64,000 nucleotides of DNA from Nematopogon swammerdamellus (GCA_946902875.1 OX336345.1:5983395-6047394); one strand, 5' to 3'; shown: positions 33,036 through 44,099, counted from the stretch's first letter. The notes: generated by a model from the sequence alone, not told the origin. Program-made: numbers and translations.

Positions 33036-33360
33036 TCAAAAAGTGGCCGCCATTTAGAACTTTTTAGTTACTGGACCGATTGCTTTCAAAATTAGATATC
33101 TGGGTGTCTGTGTGGGCTCTGAATACGAATCTGTAGTCAAAATTTAAAACAAGTGGCCGCCATTTTGAACTTTTTAGTTACTGGACTGATTGCTTTCAAA
33201 ATCGATATCTGGGTGTCTGTGTGGGTTTTGAATACGAATCTGTAGTCAAAATTTAAAAGAAGAAGCCGCCATTTTGAACTTTTTAGTTACTGGACCGATT
33301 GCTTTCAAAATCTATATCTGGGTGTCTGTGTGGGCTCTGAGTATTAATTTGTAGTCAAAA
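33036..33360. repeat. 110-bp tandem repeat, three units, inner left arm
   Basis: GTGGCCGCCATTTTGAACTT-type blocks occur near 33043, 33153 and 33262. Each is followed by TTAGTTACTGGACCGATTGC and CTGGGTGTCTGTGTGGG. Confidence 0.9.
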
Positions 33361-33364
33361 CTAA

Positions 33365-33612
33365 AAGTTTCAAAATGGCGGCCACTTTTTTTAAATTTTG
33401 ACAACGGATTCGTATTCAGAGCCCACAGAAACACCCAAATATAGCTTTTGAAAGCAATCGGTCCAGTAACTAAAAAGTTTAAAATGGCGGCCACTTGTTT
33501 TAAATTTTGACTACAGATTCGTATTCGGAGCCCACACAGACACCCAGATAGCGATTTTGAAAGTAATTGGTCCAGTAAAAAGTTCAAAATGGCGGCCACT
33601 TTTTTTAAATGA
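33365..33612. repeat. Inverted 110-bp units, inner right arm
   Basis: GGCGGCCACT recurs at 33377, 33486 and 33591 in reverse orientation to 33036-33360, with GCAATCGGTCCAGTAACTAA and CCCACACAGACACCCAGATA. The last unit is slightly shortened. Confidence 0.9.
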
Positions 33613-33644
33613 TTCCGAAAATAAATGAAATGATTGAAACTACA

Positions 33645-33980
33645 GATTCGTATTTCATCTAGAAATAAGATTCAGGCGACAAAACATCAACATTCGAGAA
33701 AATATGAAAAAATAGGTTGTTTTATTTTTCTCTCCGGAAATATCGACTTAAGGGAAAAACGTGTAAGAATAAAAGTGTCTTATATTTCGTTTAGAAATAA
33801 GAATCCGCCAAAAAAACATTAGCAATCGAGAACATTTTGGAAAAAAAATATTTTAGATTTTTTTTTCTCCGGAAATATCGATTTTTTTCAAAAACGTGTA
33901 AGAATAAAAGTGTCTTATATTTCGTCTAGAAATAAGATTCAGGCGAAAAAATATCAACATTCGAGAAATTAAATTAGAAA
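33645..33980. repeat. Inverted 134-bp units, right arm (about two copies)
   Basis: GTGTAAGAATAAAAGTGTCT occurs at 33761 and about 33895. It is the complement of the left-arm units, with CCGGAAATATCGA and GATTCAGGCGA at the unit ends. Confidence 0.88.
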
Positions 33981-33999
33981 AGGGGGCGGAGCTTTCCAT

Positions 34000-34390
34000 A
34001 CAAATGCCGTCCTGGATAATTCACAATCGCGGCGAACAATAAATCGAGAACCAATGATGGTACGACAACAAATTACATCTTGTTTTGTAAGCAGTTCGGT
34101 ACACTCTTAGATTATTTTATAACATCTTCCCCGGTTTTCCTGTAAATTGAGTAGAAATAAAAATTTATGAAAAAAATTATATCTCCATAAGCGGCCACTC
34201 TAGAGAAAATCATCTAACAACAAAAGAAGGTTGTATTTAGTCAATAAATACGATCCCGAAGAAAAATCCAGTCCCGGAAATTTCCCAGGAAATTTTCAGA
34301 ATTCCCATACAAAGTGGTGGTTTTAACAACTCCATATTATATCCTCTCGTGAACTTTACCTACTTTGGTACCAAATCACTCTACCTAATT
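34000..34390. other. Unassigned AT-rich DNA
   Basis: No gene or repeat is recognised between the foldback element and repeat D. Confidence 0.4.
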
Positions 34391-34394
34391 CCGA

Positions 34395-34560
34395 TCCCTG
34401 ATAATAACACATACCTATTATGTGAAAATTTTCACGGGGTACCTACCTATTACGGTTCAAGAGATACAGCCCTCGGACAGACGGACAGACAGACAGACAG
34501 ACAGACGGCGTAGGCTTAGTAATAGGGTACCGTACGACGGATACGGAACCCTATAAAACA
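34395..34560 (+). mobile_element. Repeat D 3' fragment
   Basis: ACGGTTCAAGAGATACAGCC, a GACAGACAGACAGACAGACG tract at 34480-34509, GCGTAGGCTTAGTAATAGGG and TACGGAACCCT, the standard repeat D ending. Confidence 0.85.
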
Positions 34561-34587
34561 CAAATTAAAACAAAGATTCCCTTGGCC

Positions 34588-34815
34588 CTTACTAGGTGGT
34601 AGGCTCAAATTGTAGCCGACTGGGTTGGTACCACTGTACTGGATGTAAGATGGCCGCATAGTAGCCTCGGTTGTGTTTTCCTCTAGTTCAGTATAGCCAG
34701 CAATCCAGGGAAGTCTCCGATATGGCACCTACCTTCTAGGAGGTGATATTGGCTGGTTGGATTATGCGCTCTGACCCCTCTGACTCAGCCAGCCATACCG
34801 GATTACATAAAAAAA
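34588..34815 (+). mobile_element. SINE-B 3' portion
   Basis: ACTAGGTGGTAGGCTCAAAT, TAGCCGACTGGGTTGGTACC, AAGATGGCCGCATAGTAGCC, AGTTCAGTATAGCCAGCAAT, GATATTGGCTGGTTGG and the CATACCGGATTACATAAAA end are all in canonical order. The tRNA-like head is missing. Confidence 0.9.
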
Positions 34816-35630
34816 GAGTTATTATGAGTACCTACATAATTTGAAAATGATAAGCTTCTCTGCGATAGAGCTATTTGCGACTCTTATTTCTTTTCCTGTT
34901 GAATCTTTCCGTGTTTTTTACGGTGTTCCTGTTCAATACGAACTTTGGTCACTCACTTTTTGGTTTCGAGCAAAGAACAGGAAAACGCGATAAGAGCAAG
35001 TAGGTATCTCATATGAAAATACTTTTCGAATCTTTCCGTGTTTTACGGTACCTAAGTCAAATAAATCCGTATCAAAGTGCAAAAAACGGCATCTTTACAA
35101 CTCTAGTCTACTCACATGCCGCTAATACGTTTATAGGCGGTCTCTTTGACTTACAATTAAACCACTACTTATTCATTTCTCCGGTGTCACATTCTAGAAC
35201 GCCTCCGAATCGTCTTGGCACGACCTGACGCAGTGGATTGGCCTGAATGCGGGTCGGGGGTCGTGTCGCGGTGCACTGAACGGGCACCACCGTGTCCGTG
35301 TCGCCGTCGGATTACGCTGAGGCGTTACTATATAATTCTGTTAGTATTTTGTTAGAGCTAAATATTAATGTCGAGACGTTTGATTTTGATGTCGGCTCGC
35401 TCAGGTAATTGAAAATTCTTGAAGGTTGAGCCGCGCGTCAATAAGAATTTCATTCCAAATTCGAATATTAAAAAAATATATACAATAGACATTTTGGAAC
35501 ATAATATTAGGAATTATGTGAAGTGTTTTATTTTTAAAACCCAATTTGTCATGATACAATTGCTACAGTGAAAAATAATAAAAACTCTTTGCTTTAAATA
35601 AATTGCATTGTTCAGAAACGCATAATTAAT
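34816..35630. other. Unassigned DNA
   Basis: GAATCTTTCCGTGTTTT occurs twice (34902 and 35028) in similar surroundings, an imperfect local duplication. A GC-rich patch lies at 35200-35330. No gene. Confidence 0.4.
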
Positions 35631-35635
35631 CAATT

Positions 35636-35750
35636 AACCGGCTATCTATAGGTATTACGGTTAAAAAGGTACAGTAAAATGTAGAACAGGACGGATGGAA
35701 GGACGAACAGACAGGCGGCGCGTAGACTTAGTAATACGTACGGTATGGTA
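35636..35750 (+). mobile_element. Repeat D 3' fragment
   Basis: CGGCTATCTATAGGTATTAC, GGACGAACAGACAGGCGGCG and TAGACTTAGTAATACGTACGG are diverged repeat D tail segments. Confidence 0.65.
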
Positions 35751-35754
35751 GTTA

Positions 35755-36135
35755 TATATTAGCTTTTCCCCGCGGCTTCGCTCGCGTGAAATTAGTATTT
35801 AAAAAGAATATAGTAAGTAAGCCCGCTGCCGTACCTTTATTTCGGCGCGCGGAACAATTCGGTTTGTATGAGAGCCACTTCTTAGCGTAACCGGAAATGA
35901 ATTGTATTTAGCCTATCCTGTATATCGTATAATCAAATTTGCTTTTACTAAGTTTCATCGAATTCAGATAATTGGTTTAGTTAGAGTAATGGAGGAACAT
36001 ACATACATACAGAAAAGATTTCTAAAAATCATCAATTTAGTTTTAGTATCATACATAGAGTCTTCAAACTCAGTATCTCCTAAAACAAAGTAACTTACTC
36101 CATGACCATCCCTTACAGATTTATTATTTATTAGT
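35755..36135 (+). mobile_element. Repeat E copy (RTE-like 3' end)
   Basis: TTAGCTTTTCCCCGCGGCTT then CGCTCGCGTGAAATT, GCGCGCGGAACAATTCGGTT, AAGTTTCATCGAATTCAGAT, GGAGGAACATACATACATAC and GACCATCCCTTACAGATTTA match the copy at 13225 throughout, with diverged bases. A TGATGATGA run follows to about 36165. Confidence 0.8.
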
Positions 36136-37110
36136 ATATTGATGATGATGATTGATGATGATTGATGATACCCTACGCAAAAAAAATTACAATCCAGTAA
36201 CGAACAGATTAAAAGGGTAAAATAAAAACAAACAAAGAAAAAACAAAAAAATATGAACACATACAAAACAAAACATTAAACCGAAACCCCTAGGGAGTAT
36301 ATACATTCATTGCACAGGATGTGTAGGTGATGTCCAGCCATCTCATCAGGTTTCATAAAGACATCTATGTACAAGGTAGCAAACACTCCAACATACCTAT
36401 CTGTCGGTGTTCGTTCATATTGCTCGCCGCCGCGCCAGTCAGCGTGGCGTGGCATGACGTGGCGCGGCGTGTCGAGCGAGGCGGGTGGATGCAGTATGCA
36501 GGTCTTGTCGCCGATGCATCGCATTAGGAATGGGAGCCGCGGCTCGGGAAACAAAACGCATTTGTTGACGCATTTCCATACATACTGTTGAGCTTACACC
36601 TGCGACAATCTACTGGCGCCAGCGGCGGGCATCTGCCGGGCGGTGCGCCATCATCACAAGCTTTATAACATTCATACGATAAAACTTTGTTGTGGTAATG
36701 CATTTAACGAATTAAGGCTAAAGTGGCTTTAAACTTTTATCTTACATTACACAATTATAGGGATATCGTATTTGTCGTAAAATGTTTGCTTTCTTTTCTA
36801 TAGATAGCCTGTGCAGATACTTGCAGCGATGTGTTCAAAGTAGGTAGGTAAATAGAAACTTGTTTTTTTTTCATTTCTACAATTAGGAGACCGATGTCAT
36901 GAAATTTGTGTACTGTAAATATGGATCTATAAATGATGCAATGCGTTAAGTGCGTAGTATCCGTAACCAACGAGCACGTATGTAGAACGTTATGAGAGTG
37001 GAAGAGGCGGCAGAAGTGTGTCAGGAACGTGGCGCGTGAAGATACGTTTTCTCTGCCTATCCCACTGGGAAACAGGCGCGACGTACAATAACAAACATTA
37101 TGTATGTATG
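36136..37110. other. Unassigned DNA
   Basis: GC-rich patches at 36420-36550 and 36600-36650 give frames of 66-92 residues without domains. No repeat family. Confidence 0.35.
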
Positions 37111-37114
37111 TATG

Positions 37115-37460
37115 TTTTTTTTATGGAAAGTGACACGATTGGCTACGTCACCTACAACATCCGTGATGTCAGCCCATAACACCGGATGAACTAGGTGCCG
37201 TTTCAGTGCTTCCCTTCATTTAATGTCGGCTACACTGAACTGGACCGAAAACACGAACTATTTACATAGCGACCGACGTTTCATTCCGGGATAAACCCTA
37301 CCACCTAGTAAGGTAAGAAGGGAAGGGACCTACTTACAGTTCATCGTGGAATCCGAACCACGATCAGCCTCCAACGGTCGAGCGGTCACCCATCCAAGTA
37401 CTCACAGCGCTCAGGGTTGCTTAACAACCGACCGACCGCACCACTGAGCTACCGAGGCTG
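37115..37460 (-). mobile_element. SINE-A, essentially full length with 5S/tRNA head
   Basis: Read on the minus strand from 37460: CAGCCTCGGTAGCTCAGTGG, TTAAGCAACCCTGAGCGCTG, TGAGTACTTGGATGGGTGACC, ACCGTTGGAGGCTGATCGTG, GGTTCGGATTCCACGAT, ACTGTAGGTCCCTTCCCTTC, ACTAGGTGGTAGGG, the core with GTCCAGTTCAGTGTAGCC, and TCACTTTCCATAAAA. Short GTATGTA-rich flanks on both sides may be the target duplication. It is the best reference copy in the window; one small deletion removes part of CGAAACGG...GTGC. Confidence 0.92.
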
Positions 37461-37985
37461 ACTAATGTATGTAAATGTGTATGTAAATTAATTTTAAATT
37501 TTACAAATTTTCACTGTCGGGGCGCTGGCTCTGATATACGTGCACGCGTGATCCCGACACGGGCTAGGCGTCACCGCACCGTCGTCGCTCCCTCGCCCTC
37601 TTACCTTTTCTTTATGTCTGCGGCGGCTGCGAGGAGAGGAATATGGCCATTTGATATGGATATGACTCGGTGTGTTGAATCGTCAGCCGGGCTGGGGCGG
37701 GGCGGGGCGGTGTTGTCTGTACGGCGAAGGACGAAGAGACGCGGCATCATTTATTCATATTTTAGAAAACATTATCTTAAACAGAAGACGTGCTCGGCAT
37801 CTCTTAGGAAGGGCTTTTTGAAAGCTCTGCGCTAGTGACAGACGTAAGGTCACAAAGTGTATGCGGGACGCAAGGTCCAGGTGAAATGGTCAAAGTTTAA
37901 AGTATAAACTCTTACCATTTGATAGTTTGGCTTCCTTAAAAAAAATATTTATTTTGGACATACGAGTATATTTGGGCTTTTCACC
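37461..37985. other. Unassigned DNA
   Basis: A 95-residue + frame at 37548-37835 has GC-rich, CpG-heavy composition and no domain. Confidence 0.35.
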
Positions 37986-38050
37986 CTGTATAGACGCCAA
38001 CTTGAAAACAAAAGTATCCTACTTTTGTTTTCAAGTTGGCGTCTATACAG
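37986..38050. repeat. Perfect 31-bp inverted repeat with 3-base loop
   Basis: 37986-38016 (CTGTATAGACGCCAACTTGA then AAACAAAAGTA) is the exact reverse complement of 38020-38050, separated only by TCC. The right arm ends at the start of the TIR element at 38048. Confidence 0.93.
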
Positions 38051-38486
38051 CATGACTGGAAATTCAATCTATTCTTTGAAAAGGGTTATACTAGAGGTTA
38101 TATTATGGAACAATTTAACCCCCATCAACTGCGGGTCGGAAATGAGAGGTTTCCGAGTTATCGGGGTTTTAAGATTTTTTTTATTTCTGACTTGTAATCG
38201 AAAAAAAGAGTTTAAAAAAAATATCCTTATATTTGAACACTCCATTGATATTTTTTCTGAAAGCTGGTAAGCTACCAATCATTTCAAATAAAAATATCGG
38301 CCCAAAATTCTCAATATCTCAGAAATAAAAGGTCTTAAATGAAATTTATTTTTATTTTTATACCAATTTTTATTGAAATATTTTTATAATATGTATGAAA
38401 AAGCCCAGTTGATGGGGGTTAAATTGTTCCTAATGACCTCTAGTATAACCCCTTCCAAGGAATAGATCGAATTTCCAGTCACCTTG
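38048..38486. mobile_element. 439-bp element with about 78-bp terminal inverted repeats, TA flanks
   Basis: The left end CAGCATGACTGGAAATTC, then ATCTATTC...GGGTTATACTAGAGGT and AACAATTTAACCCCCATCAA, pairs with the complement at the right end (CAGTTGATGGGGGTTAAATT ... GAATTTCCAGTCACCTTG). TA lies immediately outside both ends, consistent with a Tc1/mariner-like MITE. The interior has 69- and 81-residue frames on opposite strands without transposase motifs. Confidence 0.82.
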
Positions 38487-38569
38487 TATAATCTCCTAGC
38501 CTAGTTGCTCAGTTAGGCAGACAAACCGAAAGAGTTTCCCATGAATTTTACAATATCATAAAATTACTA

Positions 38570-38615
38570 GGACAAGGTGCCGTGCATAAGGGCGACAGGC
38601 TAACAGATACAGTAC
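38570..38615 (+). mobile_element. SINE-C fragment
   Basis: GGACAAGGTGCCGTGCATAA then GGGCGACAGGCTAAC matches the first part of the SINE-C body at 21340. Nothing further is preserved. Confidence 0.65.
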
Positions 38616-39265
38616 TATATTGTACTTCTTTATTTCCGTATCATTATTTTGACATAATTTTGCTTGTGGGCAATTAAGAGTTTCACGAGGAGTTTCACAG
38701 GAAGTAGTTTGTAGGTATTACTTATATTCGTAGAAGAGACTAGATGGATACGTTCCCACGAGCAAGCGAGCGAACTGATTGCATCACTATTAGCACGAAT
38801 AATATCCACTGACTATGTAACTGGAGATGAACAAGTCGACACTGAAACAGCGATAGAGCACGTCCGAGCCACATGTTACAGCGCGATCATCGCTCTCCCA
38901 CAAAACAACACGCCGAAACACACCACAACACGCCGAAACACACCACAACACGCGGTTTGAAGCGAATAGAGCCATCGGTAAGTGATCGGTAACGAACGAC
39001 AGCAACGCAGAAATAGATTCCAGGAAAGTCCAGTAAGTATGTCTCTATGTATTAAATTAATAACCGATAACAATTCTGCGAATGAAACTATAATCGAAAA
39101 TGAAGCAGCATAAACAAACAAACTCATACGTAAGACGGTGGGGTACACCTGGGTACACCAATTCCAAAAATTCTGCTCAATCAGCAAAACGAAACTGATG
39201 CAACTTCTGTTTATTTGTAGTTAATTTCTGTTTACTTATGCATACATACCGCTGCATCCTGAAAG
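38616..39265. other. Unassigned DNA with a 20-bp minisatellite
   Basis: CACCACAACACGCCGAAACA is repeated about two and a half times at 38905-38953. Minus frames through it (71 and 103 residues) have no domain. Confidence 0.6.
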
Positions 39266-39270
39266 GACCT

Positions 39271-39404
39271 ACAGTTTTACGTCAATCCGAACCACGGTCA
39301 GGCTCCAACGATTTAACGGTCACCCATCCAAGTACTGACTGCGCCCATGGTTGCTTAACAACAGTCGACTGATCGTACCACTGAACAGTGAACTACCGAG
39401 CCTC
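39271..39404 (-). mobile_element. SINE-A head fragment
   Basis: The reverse complement holds CGGTAGTTCACTGTTCAGTG, TTAAGCAACCATGGGCGCAG, TCAGTACTTGGATGGGTGACC, GGAGCCTGACCGTGGTTCGG and ACTGTAGGTCC, where it stops. A short local duplication of CAGTG interrupts the A-box region. Confidence 0.85.
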
Positions 39405-39675
39405 ACGGCGCGGCGTTAAGCTCACCTAAATTGGTGTTCAATAAAGAATATAATATAGGTACATATACATACATACATACATACAATTATTACAGATTTG
39501 TTACGATTTAGTTAGCCCCATCGATAGGTATAACAATGTGCGCTGCATTCCATGCTAGGTCAACCGGCGGCATACACGAGTAAACAACCAAAGATTTAAA
39601 TAGTTTAGATTCCTAATAGCACGCTAGCACTCGTCACCAAAAATGCGAACAATAAAAGCGCTCGAATTTATAACT

Positions 39676-39922
39676 TTTTTTTTTATCGAAACTGACACGG
39701 TTGGCTACATCACCTACAACATCTGTGATGTCAGTCGATAACACCGGGTGAACTAGGTGCCATGTCAGTACTTCCCTTCGATCGTGCCGGCTACACTGAA
39801 CTGGACGGAAAACGCAAACTATTTACATACCCGTTTCGACCGACGTTTCGTTCAGTGCGGTGGTGCCAACCCAGGCAGGTTGAACCCTACCACCGAGTAA
39901 GGTGGGAAGGGAAGGGACCTAC
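39676..39922 (-). mobile_element. SINE-A body
   Basis: Poly-T then CGAAACTGACACGG, CAACATCTGTGATGTCAGTC, GTGCCGGCTACACTGAACTG, CGTTTCGACCGACGTTTCGT, CCCTACCACCGAGTAAGG and GAAGGGACCTACC. The head is absent. Confidence 0.9.
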
Positions 39923-40490
39923 CAAATCTCTGTCGCACTAATGGATTGTGTATGTTGCTGTCTAATATTAATGACTGGCATGCCGTACATTTAATGCTAA
40001 CGTGTTTGATAGCGCGCCGGGTATGGCGAAGCTTTGTCTAAACTTTTTAAATCTTTGCAAACAACATCTTCGGTTGGCGGGTTGGGTAAGGCACCGTTGT
40101 TCCCTCCTGCTCGATCTCCACTCGCACTAACGGTGCTCGCGTCCCGTGTCACGAACTCCATACAATTAGAGTCAGCTCACGACCCGCTGCACCTCAACCG
40201 CGCGGTGTGCGGCGGTGTGCGGCGGCGGTGCGCCGCGCTCTACAGCGCTAATCTTCAGTGGTAATTTACATTTAAAGCACCTGCTCGTTGTGCCACTAGC
40301 ATTGTTTAAATTCTACAGCCAAAATTCCACATAATCAAGACCAGATTCACCGTCATTATGTTATTGTGATCTTCTTAGCATACCGACTGGACGGACAGTC
40401 GGTGTCTTAGTATGTTCACCAAATATGTTCAATAAATAAGGTGTTAACTGTTAGCAAAACAAGGAAATGAAGTAAACAAACTAACAATCA
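39923..40490. other. Unassigned DNA
   Basis: A GC-rich 76-residue + frame at 40034-40264 has no domain. Nothing else is recognised. Confidence 0.35.
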
Positions 40491-40494
40491 AACA

Positions 40495-40560
40495 TACAAA
40501 CAAACAAACAAACAAACAAACAAACAAACAAACAAACAAACGAACGAACGAACAAATAAA
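40495..40560. repeat. (CAAA)n microsatellite grading into (CGAA)n
   Basis: About eleven CAAA units are followed by three CGAA units. Cysteine- and phenylalanine-rich frames on the minus strand here are artefacts of the repeat. Confidence 0.95.
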
Positions 40561-40561
40561 T

Positions 40562-40725
40562 ACAACTGGTGAGGCTTGTGTCCACTGCTGGACATGTCGT
40601 CCCGGCCTTCAACAACGGTACGGCCCCACTGCTTTCCGCCGAAGTACGGTGGGTGATCTTCCCACAATCCGCTTTCCTGTCCACGGCCGCCAGTCCACGG
40701 ACGACTGTTACTCCAACTATTCATG
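40562..40725 (-). mobile_element. LINE C-terminus fragment, frameshifted
   Basis: The minus strand reads GKRIVGRSPT, a lesion, then a GGKQW-like block and VQQWTQASPV in different frames. The same order is intact at 59724-59920, where it gives GRPPARWDDDIKYVGGKQWF and GEAYVQQWT. It is a diverged dead copy of the same LINE group. Confidence 0.7.
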
Positions 40726-41350
40726 CCACTGCTCATGCTGTTGCAATTGCCCTACGCTCCCTTAATTGTAGGTTTTTCGTGCAGAAGTCAAAGGACTGGC
40801 AGCGCGAGCGCGAGTGAGTGTTTACATTCAGCCATCTCGTTCACTTGCCCCCGGTCGTCGAGCAGGAAGTGTCTTATGTGCGATGTGAATTGCTAACACC
40901 CACCATCTCCTTTGGCGACGGCGTCTTTTTTTTTATTCGATTCAACTTCTACGTCCGCCATTGCTGCGAGTTAAAACGGAAGTATGAATGAAGGCTGAGT
41001 ATGAACACTCGCTCGCATCGATGCTGCCACAGAAGTATTTTAAGAAATAATTGTAGCAGCGGCAGAAGCAGTGGCAGGTTCTGAGTGTAAACCCCGCAAA
41101 AGAAATCTAACTCGCATCATACCTGCTGCTCGCTGTTAGGCTGACACTGACACACCACACCCCTCTCCATAGCGCTTTCCGTGCGGTCTGTGACCACCGG
41201 CCGTCAACCTGCCGCGACAACTTATAGGGGGCCCGGCGCCCGCACTACAAAGATTTGAAAGAGGACGTACATAAAGTTCCAGTACGAGTAACTTGAAAGA
41301 ACTAAGGCATCATTCATGAAAGAGCTTACACAACTGTAAGTCAAGGTGAG
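40726..41350. other. Unassigned DNA
   Basis: No gene or family repeat recognised. Confidence 0.4.
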
Positions 41351-41351
41351 G

Positions 41352-41625
41352 TTTTTTATGTAAACCGGTATATACCAAGTCAGAGGGGCCAGAGAACATG
41401 CTCCGACCAGCCAATATCACCCCAGACAAGGTACTATACTGGATACTTCCTTTTGAATTTGCTGGTTGTATAAATGGACTTGAGCACAGCCGCGGCTGCC
41501 ATCGCATTCCAGTGCAATGTTCTCAAACCAGTCGTCTACAATTTGAGCATAATATCAGAAGAATAAGCGGTAGGAGGAAAGAGAAGGGGCCCACAGTTTT
41601 GCCCCGGTTACGAACGGTGAAGTAA
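41352..41625 (-). mobile_element. SINE-B, body without head
   Basis: From the left: TTTTTTATGTAAACCGGTAT, CTCCGACCAGCCAATATCAC, CTTCCTTTTGAATTTGCTGG, the CAGTCGTCTACAATTTGAGC segment, and AAGGGGCCCACAGTTTTGCC. On the minus strand this is the SINE-B order from GGGACCTAC to TTACATAAAAAA. Confidence 0.85.
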
Positions 41626-43330
41626 GTAAATTCGTTAATCAGAATAACTCATTGGTGCACGTTGGCTGTCGTCGGTGTGAGGAGGTATCACTAATTTTGA
41701 GTAGAGTGTTCAACCTTGACTCTTTCTGGCGACAGAGGAATAACCGCCAGCAGTAAATTACAATTAGAATACCTCAAGAAATAAAATACGCAGCACACCA
41801 TTAACGCTTAATAAACATCGAATGCACCGAGTATCCGACCGCATCGGTATTTGCTCTTCAGCTAGCTAACAAAGAGTGGCCAGCGACCACCGACCGACCA
41901 CCGACACTCGCTGGAGCAAAACAAACGTGGTCGGCTCGCTAAAAATATTGGTAATGGCGCGATGATATTTCGAGAATGTGTTAATTAATATGCACGCGAG
42001 CTCATTGAAGCGGCACAATACGAGCGCTCAGACATAATTGACTGAGGAGTTGTGCAGGCAGTGCGGTAGGAAGGTAAAGTGTGGTAGGAGAGCGTAGGCC
42101 ATTGTAAATATTTCACCGGAGGCTGGACGCGGGCGCGATCGCATCGTGTGATAATCGCTTCAGATCGCGGAGCCTTGACATTTCTTTTCTTTTTCTTGTA
42201 AATAATTCCGGAGATAAAGCAACAATAAATAATGGTCGCGCTGCTGTGGACGACGCCGCGCCGCGCCGCCTCCTGCACGTCGCCTCGTCCTCCTGCGAAT
42301 GTGAATCATTCACATTTTTCTTAGAGTGATTTCGAAATGCATCCATAATAACTGCGGCAACGGATGGAAAAGAATTAAACGTGTTGTGATATTCATTGAA
42401 TGTTTTCAATTCATTTAGGAGTTTCTTTATTTAAACTACTTTTAAATAGAAGAGAGAAGATTTGGAAAAGAGGTAATTCAAGCGAGATTTACTCTGTATT
42501 CTGACTTTTCTATAATAAGAATGCCTGCTAAGAATACAAAGAACCTATTGCACATTTTAGGTTCAAAAGTTAAATGTATTTCAGGCGACCCTCGTTCGCA
42601 GGGATACCTCTAACAGAGGATCAAGATGACGATACAGCGCGGGAATATGACGAGTGTCTTTGGCACACTACGCTCCATCCCCAGTCGAAATTTTATCGAA
42701 ATCTTTAATTTTATAGTTATGTGTTTTTTTTTTTCTTTAATAAAAAATATTCTTTAGATTTTTAATACATTTTTCCACCCTCAGAATGCTTGCTCAAAAC
42801 TTGTTATTCAATAAATATGAAGTAAATATCGTAATTGTCCATAAATAAGTCATATTCGCGAAAGAAATTGTTTTTATTGACGTAACGGTTCTTGCCACGA
42901 ATATTCAAGAAACGCTGATAAAAACTCATAAAATTTACGAGCGCTTATGGGTTCCTTCGGATAATGGACGGCAGAATAAGCTAAATAAAAATTTGCTCGT
43001 AAAATGTATTAATTAATCATAAAATTGTCTCATTTTATTGTGCTGGAGCTGCTGGGCTCTCCTGCAGTGAGCGCATGCGCGCGTTCGAATTCCAAATTTC
43101 TTCGCTGGTGAACTGGAATGAATTTATGAATTTTAGTGTGCCTTCAGTAATGCCTGCAACTGCTGACTTCTTATGAGAAAATCCCTCAGTTTTTTTTTTA
43201 TTATTTTTGCGCTCCCCTCAGTTATCTATCAGTTATCTATAAACTCTAAAGTCATATATAAAAGGGTGTGAGTGTGTGAGGTCTTTTACATCACCTCCGG
43301 TTAAGACACCTCGTCCAACAACAATTTGTC
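41626..43330. other. Unassigned DNA
   Basis: 1.7 kb with overlapping minus frames (97 and 98 residues near 41985-42409) in a GC-rich patch and no domain. Confidence 0.35.
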
Positions 43331-43333
43331 GGG

Positions 43334-43400
43334 TAAAATGGCGTTTCTCATACATCTAATAGAAATTAACCGGCAACTACATTTTAGCCGAAGGTACTCG
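43334..43400 (+). repeat. Dispersed repeat G copy
   Basis: GGCGTTTCTCATACATCTAA and TTAACCGGCAACTACATTTT match the copy at 30888. Confidence 0.5.
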
Positions 43401-43591
43401 TAGTTAATTCGGCGTTAGTAAATGAAAGCTAAAGAATAATTATACTTGTAGAGTATAAATAGAATATTAATACATTATTGCACACCAAAAACAATACCAA
43501 AAGACAAGAAGAAAAAAACACAGAAAACAATAATGATAATATACAGTAGTATATACAGAGAGAAACAAAGAGTTGGAAGTGATTTATTACA

Positions 43592-43826
43592 GTCAACCTT
43601 TTTTTTATGAAAACTTGACACGGTTGCCTACATCACCTACATTCGTCATGTCAGCCCATAACACTTTGGTGAACGAGGTGCCGTGTCCATGTTTCCCTTT
43701 GGTCGTAACGGCTACACTGAACTGGACGAAAAACATGAACTATTTACATAGCCGCTTCGACCGACCTTTCATTCAGTGCGGTGGTATCAACTCGGGCGGG
43801 TTAAACCCTACCACCTAGTAAGGTTA
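43592..43826 (-). mobile_element. SINE-A body
   Basis: Poly-T then ATGAAAACTTGACACGG, CGGCTACACTGAACTGGACG, CGCTTCGACCGACCTTTCAT and CCCTACCACCTAGTAAGG. It is followed within 20 bp by a + strand SINE-B. Confidence 0.88.
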
Positions 43827-43844
43827 AGGTCACCTTTACATTAC

Positions 43845-44075
43845 TAGGTCATCCACCTTCAGGTTGAAATTATATAGCCGACTGGGTTGCTAGCATCGTA
43901 CGTACTGGGTATAAGATTGCCGCATAGCAGCCTCGGCTATGCTCTCCTGTAGTCCAGTATAGCCAGAAATCCAAAGGGAAGTCTCCGGTAAGGCACCTAC
44001 CTTCTCAGAGGTGGTATTGTCTGGTCGCAGCATGACCTCTGACTCAGCCACCCATACCGGATTACATAATTTTTT
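43845..44075 (+). mobile_element. SINE-B 3' portion
   Basis: TTACTAGGTCATCCACCTTC, AGCCGACTGGGTTGCTAGC, AAGATTGCCGCATAGCAGCC, TCCAGTATAGCCAGAAATCC, AAGGGAAGTCTCCGG and CATACCGGATTACATAATT. It is slightly diverged and the head is lost. Confidence 0.87.
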
Positions 44076-44099
44076 AATTTTCGGATTACACGTGGCACG

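Larger units (their letters stand above)
32270..33995. mobile_element. Foldback-type element with tandem-repeat arms
   Basis: Both outer ends carry AAAGCTCCGCCCCC (32271 +, complement ending at 33995), followed inward by TTTCTCGAATGTTGATATTT. The left arm has about five 134-bp units, the right arm about two inverted units, then three 110-bp units on each side meeting near 33360. Frames inside are short and domain-free. This is the architecture known for Drosophila FB elements: long inverted repeats made of subrepeats. It is non-autonomous as seen here. Confidence 0.85.

Noticed and set aside
38025..38278. A transposase within the element at 38048
   Set aside because: Frames of 69 and 81 residues on opposite strands lack DDE/D-type motifs and overlap the terminal repeat.
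40481..40736. A cysteine-rich secreted peptide (FVCLFVCLFVCL)
   Set aside because: It is the translation of the (CAAA)n microsatellite complement joined to a LINE fragment.
42113..42409. A 98-residue minus-strand gene
   Set aside because: It overlaps another frame in a GC-rich patch and contains no recognisable motif.
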